5,350 nt of DNA, taken from positions 1-5,350 of the forward strand of contig CAUJFU010000420.1 in assembly GCA_963169055.1 (NCBI GenBank), given 5' to 3'. Numbering within the stretch: position 1 is the first letter of the stretch; every line of letters starts with the position of its first letter. Shown here in pieces: positions 1 to 5,350 of the stretch. The notes beneath the pieces are model-generated. The model made no database searches. It worked only from the letters and a program-made list of their open reading frames with translations, and was not told the DNA's origin. The translations under genes were made by a program, and so were the position numbers. The DNA is from Myxococcota bacterium (GTDB lineage: Bacteria > Myxococcota_C > UBA6777).

Positions 1-138
1 ACCCGCAACACCTTCTTTGACGGTTCCATCCCCCACAGGAAGGGAGATGTTGTACTCGCAGCCTATCGCCCAAAACACCACGACCCCAAGCAACAACGCC
101 AGCCAGCCACAGACCCGTAGGCCCTTCACACACCACAT
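1..138 (-). CDS. Putative lipoprotein, N-terminal 46 residues (gene continues past left edge)
   Basis: Only the first 46 codons are visible; the frame stays open to base 1. The N-terminus is a classic lipoprotein signal: a basic start (MWCVKGLR), a hydrophobic stretch at about residues 11-25 (WLALLLGVVVFWAIG) and a lipobox A-I-G-C with the acylated Cys at residue 27, followed by EYN. Lipidation by Lgt and cleavage by LspA, with anchoring in the inner or outer membrane, follow from that motif. The ATG at 138 is preceded by a good Shine-Dalgarno (AGGAAGG on the minus strand, 152-146, 7 bases from the ATG), and an in-frame TGA two codons upstream rules out an extension. The mature part (SLPVGDGTVKEGVAG) is too short to assign a family. 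It is transcribed divergently from the TPR gene. The signal sequence and start are well supported; the function is unknown. Confidence 0.75.
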   Translation of the reverse strand, partial: MWCVKGLRVCGWLALLLGVVVFWAIGCEYNISLPVGDGTVKEGVAG

Positions 139-153
139 CTCTCAACCTTCCTT

Positions 154-267
154 TCACAACACTTCCAGTTCTTCGGTCATCCATTTTCTCAGTTTTGTGA
201 AGCGTTGCCCCGTATGGAACCCCGCTCCCTTGACCCCGTGCGAGCGAACCAAACCATGCCCTGACAA
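154..267 (-). CDS. Possible small ORF (37 aa) upstream of the lipoprotein gene
   Basis: This minus-strand frame ends with a TGA at 156-154, 15 bases before the lipoprotein ATG. Its C-terminal part reads like real protein (RFTKLRKWMTEELEVL), unlike the Pro/Ser/His-rich translations of the other frames here. The frame is closed upstream by an in-frame TAA about 15 codons before the proposed start. The start is uncertain: the TTG at 267 has AGGAG only 2 bases away, which is too close, and the internal TTG and ATG codons lack clear ribosome binding sites. It could be a genuine small protein cotranscribed with the lipoprotein, a leader peptide, the remnant of a decayed gene, or chance. No family is recognised. 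Confidence 0.25.
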   Translation of the reverse strand: MSGHGLVRSHGVKGAGFHTGQRFTKLRKWMTEELEVL

Positions 268-365
268 GACTCCTGTCGCTTGCCTGCAATCTCCTGCTTA
301 TTCTTCATCCACATCACGCCTTACAACCAAAACATCGCCAAATCCGACGGAATTGGAGATTGGTC

Positions 366-394
366 TTGTCAAAGCCTGCCCTCGAAACTATGCT
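366..394 (+). promoter_or_regulatory. Candidate sigma70-type promoter for the TPR gene
   Basis: TTGTCA (366-371, 5 of 6 matches to the -35 consensus) is followed after exactly 17 bases by TATGCT (389-394, 4 of 6 matches to the -10 consensus). Transcription would begin near 400, giving a 5' leader of about 35 bases that carries the AAGGAG ribosome binding site before the GTG at 437. Position and spacing are good, but this is a by-eye match with no experimental support. Confidence 0.45.
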
Positions 395-436
395 TGCGGG
401 CGGACTCTTTTGGTAGGGCAAAGGAGAAACAATCAC

Positions 437-1402
437 GTGGCAGAATACATCTCGATCCACAAAGAAGACCCCGAAGAAGCAAGACTTTATGAACTGATTC
501 CGTTGATCCAGTACGCGCTTGAACGAGGGGCCTTGTGTCAAGCGTGGTGGGAACTTCGCCGAGTCCTCGAAACAGCCCCCATGAGCAAAACGGGGCTGTT
601 GTTGCTCGATCGGCTGCTTGCCGAGATCGGCGGAGACTCCGAAGGAATCTTTCGCCTGTGCGGAAAAAAACACACACAAATCGACGTTGCGCTTCACGCT
701 TATGCGCTCGGTGCAGCCGGCCAATACAACAAAGCGCTGTATTTATTATGCGAATTAACACGACTCGATCCAACACGCCCCTTGCTCGCGTGGGCGTGGC
801 GTTGGCTCCCTCCCTTCCCCACGCTCCAACCCGAAACCCTCTATCCTCCGCTCTATCACGCAATCCAAATATGCCGAACCCAAGATGCCGACTCTTCGGC
901 GTTTTGGCTCCAACTGCTTGCACTTAGCAAATTAATCCACCAATCCGATCCCACCGCGCTTTTGTGGCTCTACCTTCGCGCAGAAGCCGCACGCGAGATC
1001 GGCGATCTGCAACTGGCCCAAACACTTGCCTTGGAACTCTACAACTGCGGATGGACGGCTGAAAGCTTTGTCCTCCAAGCCCGCAACTGCGAGGCCGAGG
1101 CTCACCTCGAAGAAGCCACCAAGCACTACCAAGCCGCACTGCTCTCTCCCCTCCATCATCCCGATATCTACGCAGAGATCATCGCCTATCTTCTCCAACG
1201 CGATCGATGGGATGAAGCTCAACAACATCTCCGCCAACTTTTGCACGAACACCCCTATCATCCGCACGCACTGGCGTTGTTCTTCTGGGCCTCTTATCGC
1301 CAAACCCCAAGCGGAGAGTGGTCGCAAAAGCTGACCTGCCTCGCACGCGCCTACCCCCACGATCACGCCGTACAACACATCCAACACCACCTTCTCACCT
1401 GA
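437..1402 (+). CDS. TPR-like helical-repeat protein, 321 aa
   Basis: The protein is all-helical in character, with no signal peptide and no membrane segment, so it is probably cytoplasmic. TPR-like units with the typical small-residue and A-L spacing are visible at about residues 86-115 (ALHAYALGAAGQYNKAL then LTRLDP), 176-206 (LRAEAAREIGDLQLAQTLALEL), 211-241 (EAHLEEATKHYQAALLSP) and 243-279 (YLLQRDRWDEAQQHLRQLL then EHPYHPHAL). TPR folds usually scaffold protein-protein contacts; no catalytic domain is attached and the partner is unknown. The frame is open from base 17, but I choose the GTG at 437. It has AAGGAG 10 bases upstream and a promoter candidate before it, while the upstream part of the frame translates to Pro/Ser/Thr-rich shadow sequence and runs antisense to the lipoprotein gene. 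It stands alone between divergent and intergenic gaps, so it is probably monocistronic. Trp and His are unusually common in it. Confidence 0.82.
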   Translation: MAEYISIHKEDPEEARLYELIPLIQYALERGALCQAWWELRRVLETAPMSKTGLLLLDRLLAEIGGDSEGIFRLCGKKHTQIDVALHAYALGAAGQYNKALYLLCELTRLDPTRPLLAWAWRWLPPFPTLQPETLYPPLYHAIQICRTQDADSSAFWLQLLALSKLIHQSDPTALLWLYLRAEAAREIGDLQLAQTLALELYNCGWTAESFVLQARNCEAEAHLEEATKHYQAALLSPLHHPDIYAEIIAYLLQRDRWDEAQQHLRQLLHEHPYHPHALALFFWASYRQTPSGEWSQKLTCLARAYPHDHAVQHIQHHLLT

Positions 1403-1414
1403 CCTAAACTCCCT

Positions 1415-1440
1415 GTCCAACAAGGATTTGCGTGTTTCGA
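1415..1440 (+). repeat. Direct repeat, copy 1 (26 bp)
   Basis: The core GTCCAACAAGGATTTGCGTG (1415-1434) recurs identically at 1481-1500, and the match continues for 6 more bases with one mismatch (TTTCGA here, CTTCGA in copy 2). This copy begins 12 bases after the TPR stop codon. The two copies start 66 bases apart, and their flanks do not match. Confidence 0.9.
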
Positions 1441-1480
1441 CTCAGTGCGAAGAAACCGACGAAAGAAACCATAAAAGACC

Positions 1481-1506
1481 GTCCAACAAGGATTTGCGTG
1501 CTTCGA
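1481..1506 (+). repeat. Direct repeat, copy 2 (26 bp)
   Basis: This is the second copy of the repeat at 1415-1440, in the same orientation, with 25 of 26 bases identical. It lies about 105 bases before the glycosylase ATG. With only two copies and a 40-base spacer it is not a CRISPR array. It may be a duplicated regulatory site or two members of a dispersed genomic repeat family. Confidence 0.9.
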
Positions 1507-1512
1507 TCATCC

Positions 1513-1536
1513 GCTTGTCGCGTTGCGACAGCTTTT
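1513..1536 (+). terminator. Small hairpin with short T run (weak terminator or leader structure)
   Basis: TGTCGC (1516-1521), loop GTT, GCGACA (1525-1530) form a perfect 6-bp stem. It can extend by two pairs (G1513-C1532, C1514-G1531) if T1515 bulges, and TTTT follows at 1533-1536. This resembles a short intrinsic terminator for the TPR transcript, although it lies 110 bases after that stop and the T run is short. It could instead be a structure or palindromic operator in front of the glycosylase gene. Confidence 0.35.
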
Positions 1537-1610
1537 CGTGTTAGCATCCGCCCCTGTTCGCCCGACCCCCAACACTTCGCCCGCCCCTCGAACAACACAA
1601 GGAGTCCACG

Positions 1611-2450
1611 ATGCCAGAGTTCGCAGAAGTCAATATCCAAGTTCGCTACTTGCGAGAACGTTGCACAGGATGGCCGATCGCCAGCATCGGCTACGAAGGT
1701 TGGTCTCACTTTCAAAATCTCCCCGAAGAAGGCCGAGAGGCCGCCATCCAAGACTTTTTCCACAACAATACCCTCGAAGCTATTACACAAAAAGGCAAAC
1801 ACGTCATCATGCGCACCACCAAAGGCACGATGCTCTCCCACCTGATGTTCAAAGGGCGGTGGAGTGTTGCGGGCGATGACTTCCTTTCCAACTACAAACA
1901 ACATAAAAAACCACCGACAGAAAAAAGCAATAACTTCTGGCTGATCAATCCCGAGGGAAAACGCCTCAACTTCCATGAACCCGAATACAAGGGAAAGATC
2001 ACTATTTTCCCCACACAATCCCCCGGCCAAGTCGAAACCCTCGAAAAGCTCGGCCCTGACATCCTGATCCTCCCCGAAACCGACCCTGATCTGCGCCAAG
2101 AATGGCTCGTCGACGACTTTCTCAAAACACTCAAACGCTCGAAACAACCGATCAAAGTCTTCTTACTCGATCAAAAGCGTCAAGCCGGACTCGGCAATAT
2201 GTACGCCTGCGAAGCTCTCTACAGCGCAGGTATCGCTCCCCAACGCCCCGCCCAAAGCCTCTCCGATGCAGAGGCCAAACGCCTCCATCAAGCCGCCCGC
2301 GACGTCCTACAAGCCGCTCTCGACACTCATCTCGATTACGACAAGATCCTCAACGTCTACCGCAAAGAAGCCGATCCCGAAGGCCATCCCGTCGAAGAAT
2401 CCGATGTCGGCGGACGCGACACTTTTTGGGTTCCCACCAAACAAAGCTAA
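1611..2450 (+). CDS. Fpg/Nei-family DNA glycosylase lacking the zinc finger, 279 aa
   Basis: Fpg/Nei enzymes excise oxidised bases (8-oxoguanine, FapyG, oxidised pyrimidines) and nick the abasic site in base excision repair. The start MPEFAEVN matches the family's MPELPEVE: Pro2 becomes the N-terminal nucleophile after Met removal, and Glu3 is catalytic. Lys63 (QKGKHVIM) fits the conserved beta-hairpin Lys. The H2TH domain is clear at about residues 186-237, including Lys189 and Asn196 in the signature (DQKRQAGLGNMYACEALY). The C-terminal finger (about 249-279) keeps the DNA-contacting Arg269 in GGRDTFWVP but has none of the four zinc cysteines, as in the zincless finger of NEIL1 and plant Fpg. 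The RRFG loop of classical Fpg reads EYKG at 125-128, and the void-filling Met position appears to be Phe80, so lesion preference may differ. AAGGAG lies 6 bases before the ATG. Length is normal for the family. Family membership is confident; activity and substrate are inferred. Confidence 0.93.
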   Translation: MPEFAEVNIQVRYLRERCTGWPIASIGYEGWSHFQNLPEEGREAAIQDFFHNNTLEAITQKGKHVIMRTTKGTMLSHLMFKGRWSVAGDDFLSNYKQHKKPPTEKSNNFWLINPEGKRLNFHEPEYKGKITIFPTQSPGQVETLEKLGPDILILPETDPDLRQEWLVDDFLKTLKRSKQPIKVFLLDQKRQAGLGNMYACEALYSAGIAPQRPAQSLSDAEAKRLHQAARDVLQAALDTHLDYDKILNVYRKEADPEGHPVEESDVGGRDTFWVPTKQS

Positions 2451-2452
2451 AC

Positions 2453-3691
2453 TCACAACGAACGCAAAAAGACCAACAAAGCCTCTTGTTCGGCAGAAGA
2501 AAGCGCGAAAAACCCATCGCGACTTTTTTGCGCTTCGCCACCGTGTTCGTCGATGGCTTCTTTCAGGGTTTTGGCGCGCCCATCATGCAAGTAAAAGGGC
2601 TGCCCTCCCATCAAATTCCCGATCACACCCAACCCCCAAAGAGGCGTCGTTCGCCACATATTGCCTGTCGCTTGCCCTTCGGGGTATCCGTCGGCCAATT
2701 TTGGCCCCATATCGTGCAACAAGAGATCGGAGTACAGAGAAACCGTCTTTTCACGGAGAGCTTCAATCGCACTTTTTCCTGTTTTCATAGAAGGAACATG
2801 GCACTTTGCACATCCGACTTGAGCAAAGAAACCTTCGCCTTGTTTCACCACGGGATCTTCCGCACTACGCCGAGAGGGTGGGCGCAAGGTCTGCATATAA
2901 AACGTCACGGTTCGAACGGTTGCAGCGGATACTTCTGGATCTGGAGCGGTGTCTCCCGAAGGCCCGCCGACAAGAGGATTGTGCAGATCTTTCATCAAAA
3001 AGTCGGAGGTAATTCCCATATCGTTGAGGTAGGCTTCGGCCACCTGCTGCAACAGATTGATCGCCGCCGCTTTTCGTCCAAAGCGCCCCATGATCTTGCC
3101 GTCCTTTGGCGTATGTTCGATCACAGGCTCGAAGAAGCTCGGCGGCGTGACGTAGTTGGGCCGCCCTCGAATCCCATCGCCATCTTTGTCTTCTGGATCG
3201 GCGTATCGCAGGATCTCGGATTCGGGGATCGCCTCGATCAAACCCAGCCCTGTGACCGTGGGAGCGCTGCGCACAGAGCGCGCTAAACCTTCAAGATTCG
3301 GTAGTTTTTCAGCTTGGTAGCCAAGGATCGCACGGTGTTGGAGTTGAGGCCCCCCAAGGTGCAGCAAATAATCAAAACGCGCAGCATCCGTTGGATCGCC
3401 CACCCCAAAGCGCGTCAAGTTGGTCGACGGATGCCCCTTGCCGTCGGCGGTGTGACAAGCGAGACACGACGCTTCCACAAAGATCGGCCCTAAGCCCGTC
3501 GCAGGTGTAAAGACACGTGCGAATTCTTCGTCTCCCACCTTAAACGTCTGCAACTGTGCGTGGGAAAGCCCATCGATCGGGCCATCCAACACCGTCTCGC
3601 GTCGCGGTTCTTCGGTGAACAACACACCACAGCCACTCCCACACACCATCCACACGCTCCACAAACACAAAAGCCGAAACATCCAAGACAT
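2453..3691 (-). CDS. Di-heme oxidoreductase (DHOR/DUF1111 family, putative peroxidase) lipoprotein, 412 aa
   Basis: Two CxxCH heme c sites are present: CLACH at residues 76-80 and CAKCH at 294-298, one in each cytochrome-c-like half. Other DHOR-family hallmarks are APTVTGLGLIEAIPESE (143-159), the acidic DKDGDGIRGRPN segment (168-179), MGRFGRKA (201-208) and the C-terminal FYLHDGRAKTLKEAI followed by EHGGEA. The family (formerly DUF1111, sometimes annotated thiol oxidoreductase) is related to MauG/CcpA-type di-heme peroxidases; the true substrate is mostly unknown. The N-terminus is a signal peptide ending in C-G-S-G-C, with Cys21 the likely lipidated residue, though the lipobox is imperfect (Gly at -3). 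I prefer the ATG at 3691, with AGGA 8 bases upstream, over the TTG eight codons earlier. It lies 42 bases downstream of the porin gene in the same operon and ends 2 bases from the convergent glycosylase stop. Heme attachment needs a Ccm system elsewhere in the genome. Confidence 0.92.
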   Translation of the reverse strand: MSWMFRLLCLWSVWMVCGSGCGVLFTEEPRRETVLDGPIDGLSHAQLQTFKVGDEEFARVFTPATGLGPIFVEASCLACHTADGKGHPSTNLTRFGVGDPTDAARFDYLLHLGGPQLQHRAILGYQAEKLPNLEGLARSVRSAPTVTGLGLIEAIPESEILRYADPEDKDGDGIRGRPNYVTPPSFFEPVIEHTPKDGKIMGRFGRKAAAINLLQQVAEAYLNDMGITSDFLMKDLHNPLVGGPSGDTAPDPEVSAATVRTVTFYMQTLRPPSRRSAEDPVVKQGEGFFAQVGCAKCHVPSMKTGKSAIEALREKTVSLYSDLLLHDMGPKLADGYPEGQATGNMWRTTPLWGLGVIGNLMGGQPFYLHDGRAKTLKEAIDEHGGEAQKSRDGFFALSSAEQEALLVFLRSL

Positions 3692-3733
3692 CGTATAAGT
3701 CCTATCTCTTTGCAAGAAACTTTTCGACTCGCC

Positions 3734-5155
3734 TCAAAAGTAGGTCGCCACGCCAAACTGCACCCCCGCACGACGCGCCACGTTACCCAAACGATCTGTA
3801 AGCCAACTGTGTTGGTACTCCACACGCAAAGAAGTCCCTTCATAGGGGCGAAATGACAGAGCCAACGTCAAACGCAGCGTCTCGTCGCCGATATCCTGCC
3901 CCGTCGACGCAAAGCGCCCGACGTGTAAATCGACGTAATCCACGCGCCCGACAAGACGGAACGCAGACTCCCGTAAAAATCCAAGACGACCTTTCCAAAA
4001 TTCCCAGATCACATCCGCATAAATCCCCCATTGCGTATCCGCAAACAATTCCACCAAGCCGTCAGGGATATCGATCCAAGCCACCGCTGCTTCGGTACGG
4101 ATCGTGACAGGCCCCAAAGATATCTCCGCATCCACCGCAAAGATCTTGAGCCACAACGCTCGATCGATCTCTTCCGCCCCGTCCCGATAACGGTTGTAGA
4201 TCCCCACATACCCCGAAAACCCGACTTCCAACCCTGATGGCCCTGCATACGCAATCCGCCCCGTCAATGCGGGAGATCCATTTTCGTTCGCCGCAAAGAT
4301 CGCCAACGATTTACCTCGTGCGATCCGCGTCCCTTCGGGAGAATCATTGATGATCCCGCTGCGTAACCCGTTCACGGCGTAGATCTCGTAATACAACTTA
4401 TGCCCAAGCGCAGGAAAAAAACTCCCTGTCGCACCAAAGCCGATATCCGAATACGTCGAAGGGATCACCCTCGTCGAGACCAAAGGCCGATCGATCACAT
4501 CATAACGCGGCCCATCATGCGCGATATTGAAACGCCCGATAGGCGGCAACAAGATGCCCCCTCGCAACACAAACGCCCGATGAAAGCGAAAATCCACCAG
4601 CGCCGTCTCCAGCGCGATGCTCGAAGTTCCCTGCTCAAATTCCAATTCCGCCGTCAAACGTACAAAACGCCCAATCGACGAAAAAACAAACAAATTAAAG
4701 CGCCGCGCCTCAAACGAAAAGCCATCCGTCAGCCCTTCTTGAAGGATGTAGCGCCCCAAAAACTCGGTATACCCGCCCAATGCGATCGACATCCCACCAA
4801 GCGCCTCCGAAGTTCCCAATCGACCGATATAAGGGCGATCATAAATCCCCCCCCGAACCACAGGCGTGTCGGCTGCCGTAGGTTTTTTCCCAAAGTTCCC
4901 TTCGTACTGAAAGATCGGAGCCTTTGGCGTATCCGCTTTTTGATTCGGCGTATCGGCTTTTTGATTCGGCGTATCCGCTTTTTGAGAAGACGCAGGAAGA
5001 CTACTTGGCCTTGAGGTCGGCGGCGCATACTCGGCGCGTTCCTGAGCGTGTACTGGCTCAACCGCCCCAAAAAACGCAACACACGCACCCAAAAGCCCAA
5101 ACCATCGGCGCAACCACCACCCAACAGACAACAACACACGCCCGCACTGCTTCAA
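3734..5155 (-). CDS. Outer-membrane porin, phosphate-selective porin O/P-like, 473 aa
   Basis: The N-terminus (MKQCGRVLLSVGWWLRRWFG) leads into a hydrophobic stretch and a signal peptidase I site after VHA (residue 37). Residues 40-80 form a Pro/Ser-rich linker with three QKADTP units (58-77). From about residue 123 the sequence alternates as expected for beta strands. It shows porin O/P-type segments: GGYTEFLGRY, FEARRFNLFVFSSIGRF, then RRGG-like strand ends such as LRGGILLPPIGRFNIAHD (197-214), and RPLVSTRVIPSTYSDIGFGATGSF (223-246). It ends in YF, the C-terminal aromatic that BamA recognises. It is therefore an outer-membrane channel; phosphate selectivity cannot be assumed. The start is TTG at 5155, with a strong GGGGAGG 6 bases upstream. 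This TTG overlaps the TGA of the Rieske gene, so translation is probably coupled. The di-heme oxidoreductase follows 42 bases downstream. The family call is by eye; a more general beta-barrel of unknown cargo is possible. Confidence 0.87.
   Translation of the reverse strand: MKQCGRVLLSVGWWLRRWFGLLGACVAFFGAVEPVHAQERAEYAPPTSRPSSLPASSQKADTPNQKADTPNQKADTPKAPIFQYEGNFGKKPTAADTPVVRGGIYDRPYIGRLGTSEALGGMSIALGGYTEFLGRYILQEGLTDGFSFEARRFNLFVFSSIGRFVRLTAELEFEQGTSSIALETALVDFRFHRAFVLRGGILLPPIGRFNIAHDGPRYDVIDRPLVSTRVIPSTYSDIGFGATGSFFPALGHKLYYEIYAVNGLRSGIINDSPEGTRIARGKSLAIFAANENGSPALTGRIAYAGPSGLEVGFSGYVGIYNRYRDGAEEIDRALWLKIFAVDAEISLGPVTIRTEAAVAWIDIPDGLVELFADTQWGIYADVIWEFWKGRLGFLRESAFRLVGRVDYVDLHVGRFASTGQDIGDETLRLTLALSFRPYEGTSLRVEYQHSWLTDRLGNVARRAGVQFGVATYF
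4926..4985 (-). repeat. Tandem 21-bp repeat inside the porin gene (QKADTPN units)
   Basis: Three head-to-tail 21-bp units lie at 4926-4946, 4947-4967 and 4968-4985; the last matches for 18 bases. The first two differ at one base. In the porin frame they encode QKADTPN, QKADTPN and QKADTP in the linker between signal peptide and barrel. Because the unit is a multiple of three, copy-number change would alter linker length without shifting frame. A degenerate ADTP recurs at residues 95-98. Confidence 0.92.
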
Positions 5156-5350
5156 CGTCCACCTCCCCGCGCTCTCAAGTCGATCCAGATGCCTTCTGCC
5201 TTCTCGATGACGGGATAGCGCACCAGCCCATACCGCGCAGGTCCAGCCAAACGACCTCCCATCCGATCAAAGCGCGCCCCATGACATGGACATTCATAAC
5301 CATCGGGTTCTGCATCGACTTCGCACCCCCGATGACTACAGCGTGAGAGC
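5152..5350 (-). CDS. Rieske [2Fe-2S] protein, C-terminal part (start beyond right edge)
   Basis: The minus-strand frame entering at the right edge reads LSR then CSHRGC, ten residues later CPCHGARFDRMGG, then LAGPARYGLVRYPV and a tail ending LRARGGGR. This is the Rieske fold signature. Box I C-x-H and box II C-x-x-H give the two Cys and two His cluster ligands. The additional Cys in each box (CSHRGC and CPCHG) match the disulfide-forming pair of cytochrome bc1/b6f-type Rieske proteins, which suggests a high-potential cluster rather than a dioxygenase-type ferredoxin. The GPA...L..Y.V motif after box II is also typical. About 65 residues are visible; any N-terminal anchor or Tat signal lies outside the window. 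Its TGA (5154-5152) overlaps the porin TTG, so it heads or sits upstream in the same operon. It could be a bc1 subunit or a stand-alone Rieske; the missing N-terminus leaves this open. Confidence 0.9.
   Translation of the reverse strand, partial: LSRCSHRGCEVDAEPDGYECPCHGARFDRMGGRLAGPARYGLVRYPVIEKAEGIWIDLRARGGGR
5161..5168 (-). promoter_or_regulatory. Strong ribosome binding site deciding the porin TTG start
   Basis: GGGGAGGT on the minus strand lies inside the last codons of the Rieske gene, with the GGAGG core 6 bases before the TTG at 5155. This spacing, plus the signal peptide that follows immediately, is why TTG is chosen although no ATG is available. The near-perfect site may compensate for the weak start codon. 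Confidence 0.75.

Larger units (their letters stand above)
139..436. other. Divergent intergenic control region
   Basis: About 300 bases separate the divergent lipoprotein and TPR genes. The right part holds a promoter candidate for the TPR gene (366-394) and its Shine-Dalgarno (AAGGAG, 421-426). The left part holds the Shine-Dalgarno of the lipoprotein gene (152-146) and the doubtful small minus-strand ORF. Read on the minus strand, the same -35 area contains TTGACA, a perfect -35 hexamer, but no convincing -10 lies at the right distance, so I do not call a minus-strand promoter. No RNA gene, riboswitch-like fold or strong terminator is visible. Confidence 0.6.

Noticed and set aside
17-436. 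N-terminal extension of the TPR protein to the ATG at 17
   Set aside because: The extra 140 residues are Pro/Ser/Thr/His-rich with no domain, run antisense to a well-supported lipoprotein signal sequence, and the GTG at 437 has its own Shine-Dalgarno and promoter candidate.
1415-1506. CRISPR array
   Set aside because: There are only two repeat copies and one spacer, with no cas genes in the window.
1404-2147. Minus-strand ORF of 247 codons opposite the glycosylase
   Set aside because: It is antisense to the glycosylase, whose catalytic motifs are clear, and it has no recognisable domain; the repeated TQILVG in it only reflects the DNA direct repeat.
2102-3286. Long plus-strand ORF (394 codons) across the glycosylase and di-heme genes
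   Set aside because: Its translation is Arg/Ser-rich without motifs, and it overlaps two confidently identified genes in other frames.
3692-3715. TTG start for the di-heme oxidoreductase at 3715
   Set aside because: The extra eight residues (MQRDRTYT) weaken the signal peptide, and the ATG at 3691 has a well-placed AGGA.
4400-5014. Plus-strand ORF of 204 codons opposite the porin
   Set aside because: It is a Lys/Arg-rich shadow of the porin coding strand, including the tandem repeat read backwards, with no ribosome binding site.

Overview
The window looks like chromosomal DNA from a Gram-negative bacterium. It encodes an outer-membrane beta-barrel ending in Phe, two predicted lipoproteins and a periplasmic c-type cytochrome. 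The lipoprotein-rich content and style of the proteins would fit a deltaproteobacterial or myxobacterial lineage, but that placement is inference; no taxonomic marker gene is present.

Layout, left to right. At 1-138 (minus) is the start of a lipoprotein gene that runs off the left edge; a possible 37-codon ORF lies just upstream of it on the same strand (154-267). A divergent control region (139-436) separates this from a plus-strand gene for a TPR-like helical-repeat protein (437-1402, GTG start), which has a plausible sigma70-type promoter at 366-394. A 208-base gap follows, holding two copies of a 26-base direct repeat and a small hairpin. Next is a plus-strand Fpg/Nei-family DNA glycosylase (1611-2450) that lacks all four zinc-finger cysteines.

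The right half is one minus-strand operon that converges on the glycosylase gene with only 2 bases between stop codons. In transcription order it holds the C-terminal part of a Rieske [2Fe-2S] protein (5152 to the right edge, easily missed because its start is outside the window), an OprP/OprO-like porin (3734-5155) whose TTG start overlaps the Rieske stop, and a di-heme oxidoreductase lipoprotein (2453-3691) with two CxxCH motifs.

The three operon genes suggest an envelope redox module: a high-potential Rieske protein, an outer-membrane channel and a periplasmic di-heme enzyme. The substrate and direction of electron flow cannot be read from sequence. The TPR protein, the glycosylase and the left-edge lipoprotein show no evident functional link to it.
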